Assembly (NCBI GenBank): GCA_903895695.1
Contig: CAITUY010000068.1
Span: forward strand, 1 to 47,248
Reading direction: 5' to 3'
Source of the DNA: an uncultured bacterium
GTDB lineage: Bacteria; Verrucomicrobiota; Kiritimatiellia; CAIKKV01; CAITUY01
DNA length: 47,248 nt
Below, in pieces: positions 19,412 through 26,718 of the stretch. The notes under the pieces are model-generated. The model was not told the origin of the DNA and made no database searches. It saw only the letters and a program-made list of their open reading frames with translations. The number at the start of each line of letters is the position of its first letter. The first letter of the stretch is position 1. The position numbers were made by a program, and so were the translations under genes.

Positions 19412-19924
19412 TTAGCGCGACCGATAGAGCGCCTCAATGCGGTCCGCGATCTGGTCGGGCGTCAGCGTTACCGTGTCCACCTGATCCGGAATGGCGGCAT
19501 AGAGCGGCTTACGCTGCTCGAGTAGATCGACGATCCGCTTGAAACGATCCTTTTCCTCGAGCAGGGGGCGGTGCCGTTCCTTGGACGTGCGTTCGAAGAT
19601 GACGTCCGGGGTGGCCGCAAGGCAGACAACCAGACCGGTCCTGCGGTAGTCGGCTACATTGTCCGGATTGAGCACCACGCCTCCACCGCAGCCGATGACC
19701 TGACCGTCTTTCGCGGCGAGGTCCTTGACCAGATCGCGTTCCATCCTGCGGAAACTCGGTTCGCCATCCTCCGCAAAGATGCGCGAGATTGGCTTGCCGG
19801 CCCATTCCTCGATAATGTGGTCCATGTCGACGAACGTCAGCCCGAGGCGCTTGGCGAGGATTTGCCCGACCGTCGTTTTGCCCGTTCCCATGAAGCCCAT
19901 CAGTACAATGTTGAGGTTATGCAT
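19412..19924 (-). CDS. aroK: Shikimate kinase
   Basis: The 170-residue protein has a P-loop GFMGTGKTT (10-18), the DMD motif (33-35) and Cys-Gly-Gly-Gly substrate-binding segment (GCGGGV), and a LID with RHRPLL, all typical of AroK/AroL. It phosphorylates shikimate at the 3-hydroxyl with ATP in the chorismate pathway, in the cytoplasm. ATG 19924 was chosen because the family starts just before the P-loop; the longer open frame overlaps pyrC antisense to no purpose. It ends seven bases from the convergent receiver gene and follows pyrC by 13 bases, so the two are probably co-transcribed. Confidence 0.92.
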   Translation of the reverse strand: MHNLNIVLMGFMGTGKTTVGQILAKRLGLTFVDMDHIIEEWAGKPISRIFAEDGEPSFRRMERDLVKDLAAKDGQVIGCGGGVVLNPDNVADYRRTGLVVCLAATPDVIFERTSKERHRPLLEEKDRFKRIVDLLEQRKPLYAAIPDQVDTVTLTPDQIADRIEALYRSR

Positions 19925-19937
19925 GCTGTTTCTCGGG

Positions 19938-21215
19938 TCACTCCGTCCACACGATGCGGCCGTCGCAGACGGTGCAGACCGCGCGGCCCTGAAGGAGCCA
20001 ACCATCGAAGGGAGTGTTGCGGGATTTTGAGGCGAATCCGGCCGGGGCAACCGACCACTCGTTGTCCACGTCCAGTACCGTAATGTCCGCCACGGCGCCT
20101 GGCGCGAGCGTTGGCGCCGCCCGGCCCAGGAGGCGCGCGGGACCGGTGGTCCAGCGCGCCACCCAGTCCAGGAGCGGCATGAGGCCGTGGAGGACGAGAG
20201 TCGTGTAGGTGACCCCCACGGCCGTTTCCAGCCCGATGACGCCGAAGGGCGCGGCCAGAAATCCGCGCGCCTTGGACTCGGCCGTGTGAGGGGCGTGATC
20301 GGTGGCAAATGCCTCAATCGTGCCGTCGGCCACTGCCTCGCGCAGCGCGAGGCAGTCCGCCAGCGAACCCAAGGGTGGGCTCATCTTGAAGCGGCGGGGA
20401 TCGTCCGGCCGCACATCCGAATCGGTCAGCGCCAGGTGATGGGGCGTGACTTCGGCTGAGACGGGCACGCTCCGGCGGCGGGCTTCGCGAATGAGCCGGA
20501 CCGACTCTGCGATCGAGACATGCTGGATGTGAACGGCGCAGCCGGTCTGTTCAGCCAGCCGGATATTCCGGGCCACGATCAGGTGCTCGGCCGCCGCGGG
20601 AATGCCGGGCAGGCCGAAGTGGCGCGACCATTCGCCTTCGTGCATCACGCCCTGGCCCGCGAGCCCGGCGTCCAGGGCATGGTCCATGACCAGGCGGTTC
20701 AACAGGGCGGAACGGCGCATGGCGGCAGCCATGACGTCGGCGTCCGGCACGGTCGCGCCGTCGTCGGTAAAGGCAACGGCACCGGCCTCGGCGAGTGCTT
20801 CCAGGTCGGCGACCTCGATCCCGGCGCGGCCGCGAGTGATACAAGGGGCGGCCAGCACGCGGACGGCGGCTGCCCCTATCGCACGCTGGTCCAGTTGGCG
20901 CAGTTCGGCCGGCGAATCCAGCGGCGGTTTCGTATTGGGCATGGCCACGATCGTCGTGAATCCGCCTCGGGCCGCCGCCCGGCATCCTGTGAGCACGGTC
21001 TCGGATGCCTCGTTGCCGGGCTCGCGCAGGTGAACGTGGAGGTCAATGAAGCCCGGGACCACCACCCGGTTATGGGCATCGATCACGCGGGTGCCTGGCG
21101 GCAGGCTCGGCGGGCGATCCTGCACGCGACCGTCCGTGACGAATACGTCCGCCGTTTCGTCTCGACCCGTGGCCGGATCAACCACCCGGCCCGCTTGAAT
21201 CAGCAGTGCATTCAT
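19938..21215 (-). CDS. pyrC: Dihydroorotase
   Basis: A class I (multifunctional-type) dihydroorotase of 425 residues. The metal motif [10 protein letters not shown] (about 58-67), a MPNTKPPLD segment, the late metal-binding residues in HIQHVS, VTPHHL and ATDHAPHT, and the C-terminal NTPFDGW are all present. It cyclises carbamoyl aspartate to dihydroorotate in pyrimidine synthesis. The carboxylated lysine typical of this class is not obvious at its usual place, since the segment reads AFTDDG; some members lack it. In many bacteria pyrB precedes pyrC; it is not adjacent here. Transcription likely starts from the shared divergent region with rpmH. Confidence 0.9.
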   Translation of the reverse strand: MNALLIQAGRVVDPATGRDETADVFVTDGRVQDRPPSLPPGTRVIDAHNRVVVPGFIDLHVHLREPGNEASETVLTGCRAAARGGFTTIVAMPNTKPPLDSPAELRQLDQRAIGAAAVRVLAAPCITRGRAGIEVADLEALAEAGAVAFTDDGATVPDADVMAAAMRRSALLNRLVMDHALDAGLAGQGVMHEGEWSRHFGLPGIPAAAEHLIVARNIRLAEQTGCAVHIQHVSIAESVRLIREARRRSVPVSAEVTPHHLALTDSDVRPDDPRRFKMSPPLGSLADCLALREAVADGTIEAFATDHAPHTAESKARGFLAAPFGVIGLETAVGVTYTTLVLHGLMPLLDWVARWTTGPARLLGRAAPTLAPGAVADITVLDVDNEWSVAPAGFASKSRNTPFDGWLLQGRAVCTVCDGRIVWTE

Positions 21216-21273
21216 CGTTCAAAAAGCCCTTGGACGAGCCGGAAGGTGGCGCACCCAAAAATGTAAGTGGTCG

Positions 21274-21301
21274 ATTGTACCATCCCATTCTTGACAGAAA
21301 A
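21274..21301 (-). promoter_or_regulatory. Putative promoter of pyrC-aroK
   Basis: On the minus strand TACAAT (complement of 21274-21279) is a good -10, with a weak -35 TTTTCT (complement of 21296-21301) 16 bases upstream. It would fire towards pyrC (start 21215) and overlaps the rpmH promoter region. Confidence 0.35.
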
Positions 21302-21318
21302 GCCAGAAATGGTACGGT
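21277..21318 (+). promoter_or_regulatory. Putative rpmH promoter with flanking inverted repeat
   Basis: A consensus -35 TTGACA (21291-21296) is followed after 16 bases by TACGGT (21313-21318). GTACCAT (21277-21283) and ATGGTAC (21309-21315) form a perfect seven-base inverted repeat around the -35, possibly a regulator site shared by the divergent pyrC promoter. It lies about 30 bases upstream of rpmH. Confidence 0.45.
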
Positions 21319-21346
21319 ATCACCCCTTTTTGCAGGGAGACCAGCT

Positions 21347-21481
21347 ATGAAGATGACGTATAAGCCGTCGAGTAAGAAACGCCAGCGAAAGCATGGATTC
21401 CGCAGCCGCATGAAGACGGCTGACGGGCGCAAGACGATCGCGAACCGCCGCCGCAAGGGGCGGGTGAAGCTTTCGGTGTAA
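21347..21481 (+). CDS. rpmH: Ribosomal protein bL34
   Basis: A 44-residue, strongly basic protein with the bL34 signature ([20 protein letters not shown], and [11 protein letters not shown] at the end). It is a component of the 50S subunit. ATG 21347 is preceded by GCAGGGAGA, a ribosome-binding site. It heads the conserved rpmH-rnpA-yidD-yidC order found near the origin in many bacteria; dnaA and DnaA boxes are not visible here. Confidence 0.97.
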   Translation: MKMTYKPSSKKRQRKHGFRSRMKTADGRKTIANRRRKGRVKLSV

Positions 21482-21509
21482 GCGCAGAAGCGCGCATGCC
21501 AGCGGCCGC

Positions 21510-21941
21510 ATGAATCCCGACACCCGTCTCCGTCAAAGCCAGCGTCTACGCTCAACGGCGCTGTACCAGGAGACTTATGGCCAGGGAAGATCCTGGCGCG
21601 GCCGGCTGATGGTGCTCTTCCTCCGCCAGGGGGAGGGGGCTTCACTCCGCGTCGGCGCGGTGGCCAGTCGCGCGACAGTCGGCATCGCGGTGAGTCGAAA
21701 CCGGGCTCGGCGACGCCTTAAGGAGGCGTTCCGGCTTCAACGCTATCGATTCACGCCTACATTTGATGTTGTCCTGATCGCCCGCCGTGCTTTGTTGGAA
21801 GCGCCCTGGGATGCCGTAACCAGCGAGTTGCTTTATCTGGCGAGAAAAAGCGGGCTCATGGCCAGGTCAGAAGTCCGAGGTCAGGAGTCAGAGGTCAGAG
21901 GCCAGAAGCCAGAGGTCAGAGATCCGACGCAGGCCGCCTGA
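21510..21941 (+). CDS. rnpA: Ribonuclease P protein component, with repeat-derived tail
   Basis: The 143-residue protein has the RnpA core up to about residue 115, including the diagnostic RNR motif [15 protein letters not shown] (about 60-74). It binds the RNase P RNA for tRNA 5' maturation. The last about 25 residues are not family sequence: they are encoded by a tandem repeat ([19 protein letters not shown]) that runs to the stop. This suggests that a simple repeat expanded at the 3' end of the gene, shifting the stop codon to overlap yidD (TGATG at 21939-21943). Confidence 0.92.
   Translation: MNPDTRLRQSQRLRSTALYQETYGQGRSWRGRLMVLFLRQGEGASLRVGAVASRATVGIAVSRNRARRRLKEAFRLQRYRFTPTFDVVLIARRALLEAPWDAVTSELLYLARKSGLMARSEVRGQESEVRGQKPEVRDPTQAA
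21862..21921. repeat. AGGTCAG-type degenerate tandem repeat inside rnpA
   Basis: About 60 bases made of degenerate seven-base units close to AGGTCAG, AAGTCCG, AGGAGTC and AGGCCAG. In frame with rnpA it encodes charged heptapeptide-like repeats. The 20- to 21-base period seen in protein (SEVRGQE) indicates slippage-derived expansion. Its composition (purine-rich plus strand) differs from the surrounding gene. Confidence 0.7.
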
Positions 21942-22153
21942 TGGTCTCCCGTCTGTTCATTGCCTTGATCCGATTCTACCAGCTCACCCTGTCTGCCGTC
22001 TTGGGCGGGCACTGCCGATTCCATCCCACCTGTTCGCAGTATACAATCGACGCCATCCGCATCCATGGCTCCGGCCAAGGGCTCTGGCTGGGCCTCAAGC
22101 GGGTCGTCAAGTGTCATCCCTGGCATCCGGGCGGCATCGATCCGGTTCCGTAA
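21941..22153 (+). CDS. yidD: Membrane protein insertion efficiency factor YidD
   Basis: A 70-residue protein with the full YidD signature [18 protein letters not shown] and [13 protein letters not shown] near the end, and a hydrophobic N-terminal helix [14 protein letters not shown] that would associate with the inner membrane. It assists YidC-dependent membrane insertion. ATG 21941 overlaps the rnpA stop by one base. The yidC start is 70 bases downstream. Confidence 0.95.
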   Translation: MVSRLFIALIRFYQLTLSAVLGGHCRFHPTCSQYTIDAIRIHGSGQGLWLGLKRVVKCHPWHPGGIDPVP

Positions 22154-22223
22154 ATCCAAATCCTTGCCTTGGCGCGGGCTTTCGGCTAAAAATAAGCGCT
22201 CATTTTCCCGAAAGACACATCTC

Positions 22224-24116
22224 ATGAAGAAACTCAAAATGCCCGGCCTCGATGCCATCATTCTTGGCGCTCTATTCGCCCTTATGCTGGCCTGGGGCCC
22301 GTTCTACGCGAAGTTCATTGCGACGCCTCAGCCCCCGCTGCGGGCCTCCGCCGCGCTGACCAACGCCGTAACCGGCGTCGCAACCGATGCGTTTTCGGCT
22401 GCCGCAAGCCACGGTGTGGCTTCGTCCGGGCAACCCCAGGAACTCCGGGCATCCCGTGCGGCGGCACCTTCCGGTACCAATCTGCCCCCGGCGGCTCCGG
22501 CCGCTGCGCAGGTCGCGCCCGCGCCGGCAGTCAGCCATGCCACCCCCGAGCATAAGGTGACGCTGTCCAACGGGGTCATGCGGTTGACGCTGACCTCGTG
22601 GGGCGGCGGCATCGTGGAAGCGGAACTCACCCGCTACCCGATCACGCGGAAGGACATGCACGAGCCTGTGGCTCTCGACTTTTCGGACGAGCCCGCGCTG
22701 ACCTACGAGGGGCTTCCCGGTCTGGAGGGGGCCGACTATACGATCACCGTCCTGTCGAACGGCGCGGCGGCCCGGCTGGAGTCCCCGTCCGCCGATGGCC
22801 TGCGCCTCGTGCGTACCGTTACGTTGACGGACCGCTACCAGGTGCGTGTGGAGGACGCTTTCGTCAATAGCGGGGCCGCGGCGGCCGCGCTGCCCGCGCA
22901 TGCGCTCATGCTCGGGTCCATGCGGATGCTGAAAGGCGAGAGCGTCGTAAGTGGGATGGCTTACCTGGGCATCGACTCGCTGCCGTCCACCGGAGGTGAA
23001 GGGGTGCGCTTCTGGTCGCGCAAGGGCACCTTCTCGAGCGAACTGACGATGGCGGATTATTTCGACGAGGAGCCCCGCCGGGGGCACGGGTGCGTCGGGA
23101 AACCGGCGCTTACGCATCCCTTGCCGACGTCCATCCGCCAGCACATCGGCCGCGACATGGACTGGGTGGCCGTGAAGAACAAGTTCTTCGTGCAGATTCT
23201 GGCGCCGCGGGACGGCACGGCCGGGGTGGACCTGATCGTTGACCGCAAGCAGTCGCCGGGCGAGACGGCGGACGATCCCAGGACGTGGGATGCCGTGGCC
23301 GTGCCCAAGCGGGTGGCGGCGGCGGCGCGTTTCGCGCCCCGGTCCCTGGCTCCGGGCGAGGCGTACACGCGCTCGATGAGTTACTACGTCGGGCCCAAGG
23401 AACTCTCCTCACTCCGGGCTCTCGGGACCCACCAGGAAGAGATCATGGATTTCGGCATGTTCAGGTGGCTGTGCGAGGGACTCGTGTGGGCGCTCAAGGG
23501 ACTGCACGCCGTGATCCCCAACTACGGCGTGGCGATCATTCTGCTGACCCTGATCGTGCGCATCATCTTCTGGCCGTTGACCCATAAGGGCACGGAAAGC
23601 ATGAAACGCATGCAGGCCCTGCAGCCGAAGCTTAACGAACTCAAGGAAAAGTTTAAGGACAAACCCCAGAAACTGCAGCAGGAGACGATGGCGCTCTATA
23701 AGGAGCACAAGATCAATCCGTTAGGCGGCTGTCTGCCGATGCTGATCCAGATTCCGGTATTTTTCGCCTTGTTCAGCGTTTTGCGAAGCGCCGTCGAGAT
23801 GCGGTTCGCCCCGTTCCTGTGGGTGGGCGACCTGAGCGAGCCGGAAAACCTCCTCGTCGGCATGCTGCCGTTCGGCCTCTCGCTGAACATCCTGCCGCTA
23901 TTCATGGCCGCCACCCAGGCTTGGCAGCAGCATTTGACGCCCTCCGGCGGCGACCCGGCCCAGCAGAAGATGATGATGTTCATGCCGCTCATCATGCTGA
24001 TGTTCCTTTACAACATGCCTGCCGCGTTGGTGCTTTACTGGACGGCCAACCAGGTGTTGATGATCGTGCAGCTCCTGCGACAAAAGCGAATGGCGCAGCC
24101 GGTAAAGGCAACGTAA
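22224..24116 (+). CDS. yidC: Membrane protein insertase YidC
   Basis: The 630-residue protein has an N-terminal transmembrane helix (about 10-30), an Ala/Pro-rich linker (about 33-105), a large beta-rich periplasmic domain (about 105-400) starting at EHKVTLSNGVMRLTLTSWGGGIVEAEL, and the conserved C-terminal insertase domain with five segments (YGVAIILLTLIVRIIFWPLT, then NPLGGCLPMLIQIPVFFALF). It inserts and folds inner-membrane proteins alone or with SecYEG. The length is somewhat above the usual 540-600, mainly from the linker. ATG 22224 was chosen at the start of the first membrane helix; the frame is open further upstream inside yidD. Confidence 0.95.
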   Translation: MKKLKMPGLDAIILGALFALMLAWGPFYAKFIATPQPPLRASAALTNAVTGVATDAFSAAASHGVASSGQPQELRASRAAAPSGTNLPPAAPAAAQVAPAPAVSHATPEHKVTLSNGVMRLTLTSWGGGIVEAELTRYPITRKDMHEPVALDFSDEPALTYEGLPGLEGADYTITVLSNGAAARLESPSADGLRLVRTVTLTDRYQVRVEDAFVNSGAAAAALPAHALMLGSMRMLKGESVVSGMAYLGIDSLPSTGGEGVRFWSRKGTFSSELTMADYFDEEPRRGHGCVGKPALTHPLPTSIRQHIGRDMDWVAVKNKFFVQILAPRDGTAGVDLIVDRKQSPGETADDPRTWDAVAVPKRVAAAARFAPRSLAPGEAYTRSMSYYVGPKELSSLRALGTHQEEIMDFGMFRWLCEGLVWALKGLHAVIPNYGVAIILLTLIVRIIFWPLTHKGTESMKRMQALQPKLNELKEKFKDKPQKLQQETMALYKEHKINPLGGCLPMLIQIPVFFALFSVLRSAVEMRFAPFLWVGDLSEPENLLVGMLPFGLSLNILPLFMAATQAWQQHLTPSGGDPAQQKMMMFMPLIMLMFLYNMPAALVLYWTANQVLMIVQLLRQKRMAQPVKAT

Positions 24117-24133
24117 GGGCCGCGCGATTTGCC

Positions 24134-24772
24134 ATGAACGACGTAACGCATTGGGCTACCGTCGCCGGGCTTGGACTCGCCTCCTACCTGATCGGTGCGG
24201 TGCCGTTCGGGCTCCTGGTCGCGCGCCTGAAAGGCGTCGACATCACGAAAGTCGGCAGCGGCAACATCGGGGCCACGAACGTGTTCCGGTCGGTCAGCAA
24301 GCCGCTGGGCATCCTCACGTTCGTGCTGGACGCCCTCAAAGGCTGGGGGCCGGCCTGGTTCTTTCCGCGGCTCGTGCAGGGCGGGGATGCCATCACGGCG
24401 GCCGGCCCTGCGCTGGCCGTTGCCTATGCGACGTTGGCGATTGTCGGCCATACCTGGCCCGTTTACCTCAAGTTCAAGGGCGGCAAAGGCGTCGCCACGA
24501 GCGCCGGCGCCTTGATCGGTATCGCGCCCGCGGCGGTCGGGGTGGGGTTGCTGGTCTGGATCGTCCTGATGGCCGTGAGCCGCTACGTGTCGGTCGCCTC
24601 GATCGGGGCGGCCGCGGCCGTCCCCATCGCTGCATGGGTGTTCTACCGCGGGCAAGGTTTGACCGTGCCTGTGGCCCTCACGGTGCTGGCCACCCTCATC
24701 GTTTGGCGGCATCGGGGCAACATCCAGCGTTTGCGGGCAGGGACTGAACACAGGTTCGGGAAGAAGTTATGA
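24134..24772 (+). CDS. plsY: Acyl-phosphate:glycerol-3-phosphate acyltransferase PlsY
   Basis: A 212-residue integral membrane protein with five to six segments. The three PlsY signatures are visible: VGSGNIGATNVFR, the FKGGKGVAT motif, and the C-terminal WRHRGNIQRLRAGTE. It transfers an acyl group from acyl phosphate to sn-glycerol 3-phosphate, starting phospholipid synthesis. The start ATG 24134 follows the yidC stop by 17 bases. Its stop overlaps gpsA (ATGA at 24769-24772), which makes the substrate of PlsY, so the pair is functionally coupled. Confidence 0.95.
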   Translation: MNDVTHWATVAGLGLASYLIGAVPFGLLVARLKGVDITKVGSGNIGATNVFRSVSKPLGILTFVLDALKGWGPAWFFPRLVQGGDAITAAGPALAVAYATLAIVGHTWPVYLKFKGGKGVATSAGALIGIAPAAVGVGLLVWIVLMAVSRYVSVASIGAAAAVPIAAWVFYRGQGLTVPVALTVLATLIVWRHRGNIQRLRAGTEHRFGKKL

Positions 24773-25767
24773 AGCGCATTGCCATCATCGGTGACGGCGG
24801 ATGGGGGACGGCCCTGGGGCTGACGCTCCTGCGCGCCGGGCATCGGGTCCGGATCTGGAGTCCATTCCCGGCCTACGCGGAGCGGCTGCGAACGGCGCGG
24901 GAGAACGTGGACTTCCTGCCCGGAGTCCCTCTGCCGGCGGAACTGGAGTTTACCGGAGACCGGGCGTTGGCTGCGGCCGAGGCCGAGGTTGTGGTCCTGG
25001 CCGTGCCCACGCGGTACTTTCGCGGCGTGGTGGAGTCATTTGCCTCTTTCATCCCACGGGACGCCCAGGCGGTCAGCGTGGCCAAGGGTCTGGACCCGGT
25101 CACGCGCGAACGCATGACGGAGGTGGCAGCGACGGCGTTGAGCCGCCCCTGCGTGGCGGCGTTGTCGGGTCCGAGTTTCGCCAGCGAGGTGGCGGCCGGG
25201 GCCCCAACCGCAGTGACGATCGCGGCACGCGACCGCGAGCTCGCCCAGTCGCTGCAGGCCGTGTTCAATACGCGGCGATTTCGTGCCTACACTTCGGACG
25301 ACGTGGTGGGCGTGGAACTGGGCGGATCACTCAAGAACGTCGTGGCCGTGGGCGTCGGGGTAAGCGATGGTCTCGGCCTGGGGCACAACGCCCGGGCGGC
25401 CCTGATCACGCGCGGCCTGGCCGAGATCACGCGGCTGGGCGTGGCATTGGGCGCGCATCCGGCCACGTTTGCCGGTCTAAGCGGGATGGGCGACCTGGTC
25501 CTGACGTGCACGAGCCGCCTGAGCCGCAACTACACGGTGGGCGAACGGATCGGCCGAGGAGAAGCTGTTGCCGACATTCTGGGAAGCATGAAGCAGGTGG
25601 CCGAGGGCGTGTCGAACGCGGGGACCGTGCGCGAACTGGCACGGGCCACTGGCGTTCCGGTGCCCGTGACGGACGAAGTGCACGCGATTCTGAATGAGGG
25701 AAAGGACCCTCAGGCCGCCGTCGAGGCGCTGCTGACCCGCGACCCCCGGCCGGAGCGCGACGGGTGA
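24769..25767 (+). CDS. gpsA: Glycerol-3-phosphate dehydrogenase [NAD(P)+]
   Basis: A protein of 332 residues with an N-terminal Rossmann fold (AIIGDGGWGTALG, about 4-16), the GPSFASEVA segment, and the catalytic lysine region GGSLKNVVAVGVGVSDGLGLG (about 184-204). It reduces dihydroxyacetone phosphate to sn-glycerol 3-phosphate. It is translationally coupled to plsY. The C-terminal domain is intact (KQVAEGVSNAGTVRELA). It is the last gene of the rpmH-gpsA run; a fresh promoter precedes the next gene. Confidence 0.96.
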   Translation: MKRIAIIGDGGWGTALGLTLLRAGHRVRIWSPFPAYAERLRTARENVDFLPGVPLPAELEFTGDRALAAAEAEVVVLAVPTRYFRGVVESFASFIPRDAQAVSVAKGLDPVTRERMTEVAATALSRPCVAALSGPSFASEVAAGAPTAVTIAARDRELAQSLQAVFNTRRFRAYTSDDVVGVELGGSLKNVVAVGVGVSDGLGLGHNARAALITRGLAEITRLGVALGAHPATFAGLSGMGDLVLTCTSRLSRNYTVGERIGRGEAVADILGSMKQVAEGVSNAGTVRELARATGVPVPVTDEVHAILNEGKDPQAAVEALLTRDPRPERDG

Positions 25768-25780
25768 AGGTTGTCGGCGC

Positions 25781-25809
25781 TTGTTCGACACAGACCGGCG
25801 TGATATTCT
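25781..25809 (+). promoter_or_regulatory. Putative promoter of the beta-barrel gene
   Basis: TTGTTC (25781-25786) and TATTCT (25804-25809) are separated by 17 bases, about 75 bases upstream of ATG 25883. Four matches in each hexamer. Confidence 0.35.
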
Positions 25810-25882
25810 TCCATTTCTGTGTCGGGACTCGGTTGACTCCGTCCGTGGTGGGCGGGGGGCCAGGCCTAAAGAGGGGTTATCA

Positions 25883-26710
25883 ATGAAGATCGTTCAAGGC
25901 AGATTTACTATCGGTTCGTTGGCAGTCGTGCTTGCCGCGGGAATCGCTGCGGCACAGGCGCCTGCGGTTCCCGCCAGTACACCGGCAGTTGCCGACGTCG
26001 CGACCAATGCGGCCGCCTCTAAAACCAACACCGCCCCCATTGTCAAGGGCGCGCCGGTCACGTCCTCCGTGTTATCCGTTCCGATTGCCGGCGCCCCGGT
26101 ACCCGTGCCGGCGGAGTTGGGTTCGAGCGGTCAGTGGGAGGTCGGCACCCGTTACTTGAACGATTCGTTGCAGGACAAAACGCGGGGCAAACGGTTTGTC
26201 GGTTCGTTCGTGGGCAGCATCACCGAGCTCAAGAACAAGCAAGACGATGTCCCCGACAAAGTGTTCGCCCAGGGGAGAATCATGGATTGGCCCGTCTGGG
26301 CCGGTCTCAGTTATGACCGTGTGCGGGCCATGACGTGGGACGGCGCAACGGACGGCAACGTGGACCTGCGCGGCGTGATCCCCTATGTGCAGGGAGTCTG
26401 GGCCAACTCGACCCGTTTCACCCCCTATGCCGAAGTGGGTTTTGCCTGGTACCAGTCGAAGTTCGATGCGGACCCGGGCTGGTCGCAGGGCGGCACGCAC
26501 GTGATGAACCTCGACAATACCACGGGCGTCGAAATCGGGGCCGGCACCGGGATTCGTATCTACAAGAATCTGGCGGCCGATATCTACCTTCGCTACATGA
26601 AAGTCAACGACGTGACCGGCGTTTACACGCTGAATGGCAGCAAAGAGGACGACATCGTCTTTACCATGAGCTACGTCGCGTACGGGCTGGGCGTCACGTA
26701 CGTCTTTTGA
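25883..26710 (+). CDS. Predicted outer-membrane beta-barrel protein
   Basis: The 275-residue protein has a signal peptide (cleavage near AAAQA, about residue 25), an Ala/Thr/Pro-rich stretch to about 75, then alternating strands (QWEVGTRYLND, VWAGLSYDRVRAM, TPYAEVGFAWYQSKF, GTGIRIYKNLAADIYLRYMKV) ending in Val-Phe-stop (LGVTYVF), the aromatic terminus typical of outer-membrane barrels. It is likely a small barrel of about eight strands. ATG 25883 follows GAGGGG. The function is unknown; its Pro/Ala tract may cross the periplasm. Confidence 0.75.
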   Translation: MKIVQGRFTIGSLAVVLAAGIAAAQAPAVPASTPAVADVATNAAASKTNTAPIVKGAPVTSSVLSVPIAGAPVPVPAELGSSGQWEVGTRYLNDSLQDKTRGKRFVGSFVGSITELKNKQDDVPDKVFAQGRIMDWPVWAGLSYDRVRAMTWDGATDGNVDLRGVIPYVQGVWANSTRFTPYAEVGFAWYQSKFDADPGWSQGGTHVMNLDNTTGVEIGAGTGIRIYKNLAADIYLRYMKVNDVTGVYTLNGSKEDDIVFTMSYVAYGLGVTYVF

Positions 26711-26718
26711 CCGTCCGC

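Noticed and set aside
21216..21346. Origin of replication near rpmH
   Set aside because: No DnaA boxes (TTATCCACA type), no AT-rich unwinding region and no dnaA or dnaN gene are visible.
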